Shown: positions 60,936 through 64,000 of the stretch, piece after piece | Numbering within the stretch: the stretch's first letter is position 1 | Layout: every line of letters begins with the position of its first letter | Assembly: GCF_046156175.1 (NCBI RefSeq) | Contig: NZ_JAYLVL010000006.1 | Location: 107,621-171,620 of the forward strand | From: Lacisediminihabitans sp046156175 | GTDB taxonomy: Bacteria; Actinomycetota; Actinomycetes; Actinomycetales; Microbacteriaceae | Reading direction: 5' to 3' | Length of the DNA: 64,000 bases | Notes under the pieces: model-generated | Told to the model about the DNA's origin: nothing | What the model saw: the letters and a program-made list of their open reading frames with translations, nothing else | The model's database searches: none | Program-made: the position numbers and the translations under genes

Positions 60936-61214
60936 ATGCCCTCCAGTGAAACGCAAATCGACAACGGCGTTTTTCGGGTTACCAAGTGGACCATCCCGCC
61001 CGGTGACGAGATCCCGATGCACGTGCACGACTATGACTACGTGGTCGTTCCACTTGTAAGTGACACGATGCACGCAACAAACGCCGATGGCTCCGAGCTT
61101 GATGTAGATCTGCGCATTGGCCAGAGTTATGCTCGCCCAGCTGGAGTCGAGCATTCGATCGCGAACCGGGGCACGGCCACGATAATTTTCGTCGAAACTG
61201 AGAAGCTGACGTAG
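60936..61214 (+). CDS. Small cupin-domain protein
   Basis: A 92-aa single cupin barrel. Metal-site motif 1 is WTIPPGDEIPMHVHDYDYVVVPL with H-x-H, and motif 2 is PAGVEHSIANRG with His. The acidic third ligand of motif 1 is replaced by the DYDYVV stretch. BauB-like small cupins of this size are found in amine degradation, but no partner genes are near. Substrate and metal unknown. Confidence 0.82.
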   Translation: MPSSETQIDNGVFRVTKWTIPPGDEIPMHVHDYDYVVVPLVSDTMHATNADGSELDVDLRIGQSYARPAGVEHSIANRGTATIIFVETEKLT

Positions 61215-61298
61215 GCCAGGCGCGTCCAAGACCTTGGGCGCAGCCGTCTTGGCTCGGATAATGGCGCTTATGACAAGTAATTCGTCGACGGCGGGGTA

Positions 61299-61691
61299 CT
61301 ACCCGCCGAGGTTGTGCGCGGCATTCAGCTTGGCGATCTCGTCATACCAGTATCGGGAATTGGTGACCGAAACCCCTTCGGGGCTCGTCGAGTAGGGGTA
61401 TGCGACCTCGTGCAAAAGCTCCACGTCGGCAAGGTCCAACACCAGCCGTGTGGATGCCTTTCCCGATTGCGCCAATTCTGTGGCAAGGCGACTGGGAGAC
61501 GAATACCAACGGAACTTCCAATGGTCGCCCTCGCAGTTGAGATGAAGGAACGTGTCACCGCGAAGAGCCGGCGCGAAGACGAGCGCGAACGTCTTCCCCG
61601 CCATCGTTCCTTCGCGCCGATCGGCTGATAGAGCCCTGGTTCCACAGCTCTCACATTGATCTTCCTCAAGCCCGTGGATGCAGTCCGCCAT
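61299..61691 (-). CDS. Zinc-ribbon-like hypothetical protein
   Basis: A 130-aa protein starting MADCIHGLEEDQCESCGTRAL, a probable N-terminal zinc knuckle (C-x9-C-x2-C with His), followed by a domain FALVFAPALRGDTFLHLNCEGDHWKFRWYSSPSRLATELAQSGKASTRLVLDLADVELLHEVAYPYSTSPEGVSVTNSRYWYDEIAKLN. I do not know a function; similar orphan proteins occur in actinobacterial accessory regions. ATG 61691 is close to a G-run; ATG 61700 is an alternative. Confidence 0.6.
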   Translation of the reverse strand: MADCIHGLEEDQCESCGTRALSADRREGTMAGKTFALVFAPALRGDTFLHLNCEGDHWKFRWYSSPSRLATELAQSGKASTRLVLDLADVELLHEVAYPYSTSPEGVSVTNSRYWYDEIAKLNAAHNLGG

Positions 61692-61855
61692 GACCCCCAT
61701 CCTGCCAGAATGAGTCCGACCGTCAGAGAATCGACGAGTCGCCGCCACGGAACACTTCGGGCAAAAGCACTGCTGCCGACAGACTTGCTCCCCGAATTGG
61801 GACTCTGCTCCCAATGCCATGCGCGCTATGTTCAGCCAAGGAATGGAGGCAACAC

Positions 61856-62323
61856 GTGGTTGAGTCAACGCAGAATTCACAGGTGCCAGCTGATGGGTTG
61901 AACAGCCACCCTCGCCGTCGAACTGTGCCATTGGTGGCAATGATTTGGGCCGTAGTCGCCACTCTCGTCCTTGGGACGGGCGCCACCGTCAGCGTCTTCG
62001 CCGCAACGAAGCGAGCGGACGAATTGGAGAGAGCAGGTGCGCTCGGCACCGCTATTGGACAGTCTTATTCGGACGCAGAAAACTACGTTCAAGGATGCCG
62101 GGACGACATAGATGCGCTGGTCGACGACCTCCAGTCCGCGCAGGACTCCTACGAATCTGCCCGAGGATCGGTCGACGAATTCTTTACCAGCGGCGACTAT
62201 CTTGCTGGGGACGTGAGCACCCTCTATAACGATCTCGGCGGCGTTGACGCCGACATGTCCGGGCTCAGTTCAATCGATACCCTCGGCGAGTGCGACCCGG
62301 CTGCATTTTCTCTAACGAATTAG
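61856..62323 (+). CDS. Single-pass membrane protein, extracellular helical domain
   Basis: A 155-aa protein. A short basic N-terminal tail is followed by one membrane helix (about residues 25-48, VPLVAMIWAVVATLVLGTGATV) and an acidic exterior domain with two cysteines (QGCRDDID, LGECDPAAF) probably disulphide-linked. No family recognised. GGAGG at 61845-61849 fixes the GTG start at 61856; the upstream in-frame ATG at 61814 lacks one. Confidence 0.6.
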   Translation: MVESTQNSQVPADGLNSHPRRRTVPLVAMIWAVVATLVLGTGATVSVFAATKRADELERAGALGTAIGQSYSDAENYVQGCRDDIDALVDDLQSAQDSYESARGSVDEFFTSGDYLAGDVSTLYNDLGGVDADMSGLSSIDTLGECDPAAFSLTN

Positions 62324-62736
62324 ATCCGAGGCCCCATCCCCACACTTCGTGGAACGAAGCATGTTCAATCCCGGCTCTTCAGCAGCGTCCGAGCGTGTGG
62401 CGAGCACGATCGATAGGTTCACGGGTCAGACGCAGCTCGACTAAACGGAGGTCAAGTATCGCCCTCGCGATCACGCGGGCGAAGTCTTCACCATGTTTGG
62501 CATTGTCTCTTGATTTGTTGACTCTTGGTTCGAAATGCAAGCGAACAACGGTGAAGCGCAGATGGAGACGGACCAATCGCCCCCGCTAACGTCGAGTGGC
62601 ATTTTCAATGCCACCAATGGATGCACTTCATGCGGCCTTCTGTGCTGCTAAGGACCGGTACGGTACGTGAACGCATAGGCAGCATCCCGGACAAGCAGGA
62701 AAAGTTAGTGACGGACCTCTATGGGATGCTTGACGC
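62324..62736. other. 413-bp gap before the EcsC-like gene
   Basis: No gene supported. A 65-codon minus-strand frame near 62379-62576 is rich in Arg and Leu but has no Shine-Dalgarno sequence. The 3' part holds only weak promoter-like sequence. Confidence 0.5.
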
Positions 62737-63522
62737 ATGGCTGACCTGAGCAAGCTGGACCCTAAGAAGTTCGTGCAGACCATCTTCGACAAGTCCTTGA
62801 CCGCGCAGCGACCGCTCGCGCTCAAATACGTCGCGCGGCTGCGCCGTGTCCACCCAAACATGAGCCCGAGCGAATTGGTCGGCGTGGTGAACGCTTGGTA
62901 TCTAACGACGGTCACGGCCACGGGCGCTGCCTCGGGCGCGTCGGCCTTCGTACCTAACGCCGTGGTGCAGATTCCGGTCGCGGTGGGCGACCTCGCGACG
63001 TTCCTTGAAGCGTCGATCTTCTATACGTTAACTGTGGCTGAGATTCACGGGCTGCACCCGGAGGACCTGGAACGTCGCCGTCTGCTCGTCATGGTGGTAC
63101 TGCTGGGTGACAGCGCGCTCACGAGCACGACTAAGGGACTTCTCGGGCGGACTGTACCCTTCTGGGGCAAGCAGATAGTGGACAAGATTCCGATGACAAC
63201 GATCAACGCTATAAACAAGGTGCTCGGGCCGCGCTTCATCACGAAGTACGGCACTAAGCAGGGCGTCCTAGTCCTGGGGAAGCAAATTCCGCTTGGCATC
63301 GGCATCGTGGTTGGCGCAGGTGGCAACCATACCTTCGGGTGGCTGACGATCCGCGCCGCTAAGAAGTTCCTCGGCGCTGTGCCCGCAACGTGGGAGCACA
63401 TGGGCAGCCCTGGCGGGCTACCCACTGACTTCGAAGCCGAGCGCGCGACCCTGGACGCGGACGACGATATTATCGACGCCGAGGTGGTTGGCGATGAGCC
63501 TGAAGGAGCTTCCGCCATCTGA
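62737..63522 (+). CDS. EcsC-like membrane-associated protein
   Basis: A 261-aa protein resembling the EcsC family. Conserved core: VNAWYLTTVTATGAASGASAFVPNAVVQIPVAVGDLATFLEASIFYTLTVAEIHGLHPEDLERRRLLVMVVLLG, with alternating hydrophobic helices; an acidic C-terminal tail (DADDDIIDAEVVGDEPEG). EcsC family members are encoded near ABC transporters or peptidases, but none is here. Function unknown. Confidence 0.7.
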   Translation: MADLSKLDPKKFVQTIFDKSLTAQRPLALKYVARLRRVHPNMSPSELVGVVNAWYLTTVTATGAASGASAFVPNAVVQIPVAVGDLATFLEASIFYTLTVAEIHGLHPEDLERRRLLVMVVLLGDSALTSTTKGLLGRTVPFWGKQIVDKIPMTTINAINKVLGPRFITKYGTKQGVLVLGKQIPLGIGIVVGAGGNHTFGWLTIRAAKKFLGAVPATWEHMGSPGGLPTDFEAERATLDADDDIIDAEVVGDEPEGASAI

Positions 63523-63572
63523 CGGGCTTGCCGACGGCAACGAACCAAGCAGTCGAAACGAAAACCGCGGAA

Positions 63573-63588
63573 CCCACGCTGCCGTGGG
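63573..63588 (+). terminator. Hairpin after the EcsC-like gene
   Basis: CCCACG / CGTGGG pair across a 4-nt loop about 50 nt after the stop. No T-run. Weak candidate. Confidence 0.35.
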
Positions 63589-63680
63589 GTCACGCGTCCT
63601 CGATCTACGAGAGGGACTGCTGTCGGTTTGATTGACTCCTGATTTGTGAGGATTTCGATTCTCACGAAAGGATGTTCAGC

Positions 63681-63965
63681 ATGCCGAAAGCATTTCCCCT
63701 GGAGTTCCGCCGCGACGTTGTTGCCGTCGCCCGGAGGAATGAGGCTCCGATCGCCCGGGTGGCGAAGGACTTCGGAATCTCCGAATCGTGTCTGCAACGC
63801 TGGTTGAAACTCGCCGATATCGAGGACGGCAACCGGCCCGGGGTAACCCAGGCTGATGCGGCCGAGTTGCGGGAGGCGAAGAAACGGATCCGGCTGCTGG
63901 AGCAGGAGAACGAGATCCTGCGCCGGGCGGCCGCGTATCTGTCGCAGGCGTCGCTCCCAAAATGA
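63681..63965 (+). CDS. IS3-family transposase OrfA
   Basis: A 94-aa helix-turn-helix protein, first reading frame of an IS3-type transposase. FRRDVVAVARRNEAPIARVAKDFGISESCLQRWLKLADIE is the HTH domain; ELREAKKRIRLLEQENEILRRAAAYL is the C-terminal leucine-zipper. ATG 63681 is 9 nt after AAAGG; ATG 63672 is too close to it. The end overlaps OrfB (ATGA), and the C-A-A-A-A stretch before it could allow -1 frameshifting to make the full transposase. Confidence 0.92.
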   Translation: MPKAFPLEFRRDVVAVARRNEAPIARVAKDFGISESCLQRWLKLADIEDGNRPGVTQADAAELREAKKRIRLLEQENEILRRAAAYLSQASLPK

Positions 63966-64000
63966 TGTTCCCGCTGGTCCTCGAACTGGCCGTCGATCGG
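63962..64000 (+). CDS. IS3-family transposase OrfB (only 13 codons in window)
   Basis: Begins MMFPLVLELAVDR, the usual start of the DDE integrase half in IS3 elements, in the -1 frame relative to OrfA. The catalytic domain lies beyond the window. Confidence 0.75.
   Translation, partial: MMFPLVLELAVDR

Larger units (their letters stand above)
63629..64000 (+). mobile_element. IS3-family element, left part only
   Basis: The OrfA transposase gene at 63681 and the first codons of OrfB, overlapping it, identify an IS3-family copy whose right end is outside the window. A TGATTGACTCC stretch at 63629-63639 is a possible left inverted-repeat tip, not confirmed because the right end is unseen. Confidence 0.85.

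Noticed and set aside
62379..62576. 65-codon minus-strand frame in the 413-bp gap
   Set aside because: No Shine-Dalgarno sequence, no recognisable domain, Arg/Leu-rich like random high-GC sequence. A real small gene cannot be excluded.
1..64000. tRNA, rRNA or CRISPR arrays
   Set aside because: No T-loop/acceptor-stem patterns, rRNA-like stretches or regularly spaced repeats were seen on reading both strands; a covariance-model search was not possible.

Overview
The window is high-GC actinobacterial chromosome, most likely from the family Microbacteriaceae. Support for this comes from the gene order, frequent GTG starts, the DUF3040 / Rv2175c-like / PASTA-kinase neighbours of the division cluster, a GarA-MerR-MerR module, and a MurE whose diamino-acid specificity motif is not the meso-diaminopimelate one. 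From 1 to about 22 kb the order closely follows the Mycobacterium tuberculosis murG-to-fadD15 region. No rRNA, tRNA or CRISPR array was seen.

Layout. (1) 1-11.0 kb, minus strand: the division and cell wall (dcw) cluster mraZ-rsmH-ftsL-ftsI-murE-murF-mraY-murD-ftsW-murG, tightly overlapped, with repeated MraZ-type boxes upstream. (2) 11.2-24.1 kb: DUF3040 protein with a textbook terminator, polyprenyl synthase, Rv2175c-like DNA-binding protein, a LysM/lytic-transglycosylase-like gene broken by a one-base frameshift, PASTA kinase (PknL type), DAHP synthase, acyltransferase, ROK glucokinase, long-chain acyl-CoA synthetase, peptide deformylase and a MinD/ParA-like ATPase. (3) 24.2-31.4 kb: pyruvate carboxylase, a ParA ATPase, two MerR regulators, GarA and a PgsA-type phosphatidyltransferase. 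(4) 31.4-44.9 kb: mixed housekeeping and small genes, including a glucose-6-phosphate dehydrogenase, a GH18-like lipoprotein, a PDZ serine protease and a zinc alcohol dehydrogenase behind a DosR-like box.

(5) 45.2-55.9 kb, plus strand: an eleven-gene, tightly packed catabolic operon. It encodes an APC permease, isochorismatase-like hydrolase, SDR, glutamine-synthetase-like ligase, amidohydrolase, second SDR, class II amidotransferase, GntR/FCD regulator, 3-methylaspartate ammonia-lyase, class III CoA-transferase and MaoC hydratase. The last three make a methylaspartate to mesaconate to mesaconyl-CoA to hydrated CoA-ester route, but there is no glutamate mutase and no CoA-ester lyase nearby. 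The first half looks like import plus gamma-glutamyl-type activation and deamidation of an unknown nitrogen compound. This is the best candidate for an undescribed system in the window.

(6) 56.2-64.0 kb: a looser, probably accessory stretch with long non-coding gaps, strong inverted repeats, a 20-bp tandem repeat, a short UvrA-like (drug-resistance type) ATPase behind a leader hairpin, a small cupin, three poorly characterised proteins and the left end of an IS3-family element that runs off the window. A recurring theme across the window is a TANNNT hexamer 6-8 nt upstream of a start codon with no Shine-Dalgarno sequence, suggesting many leaderless transcripts.
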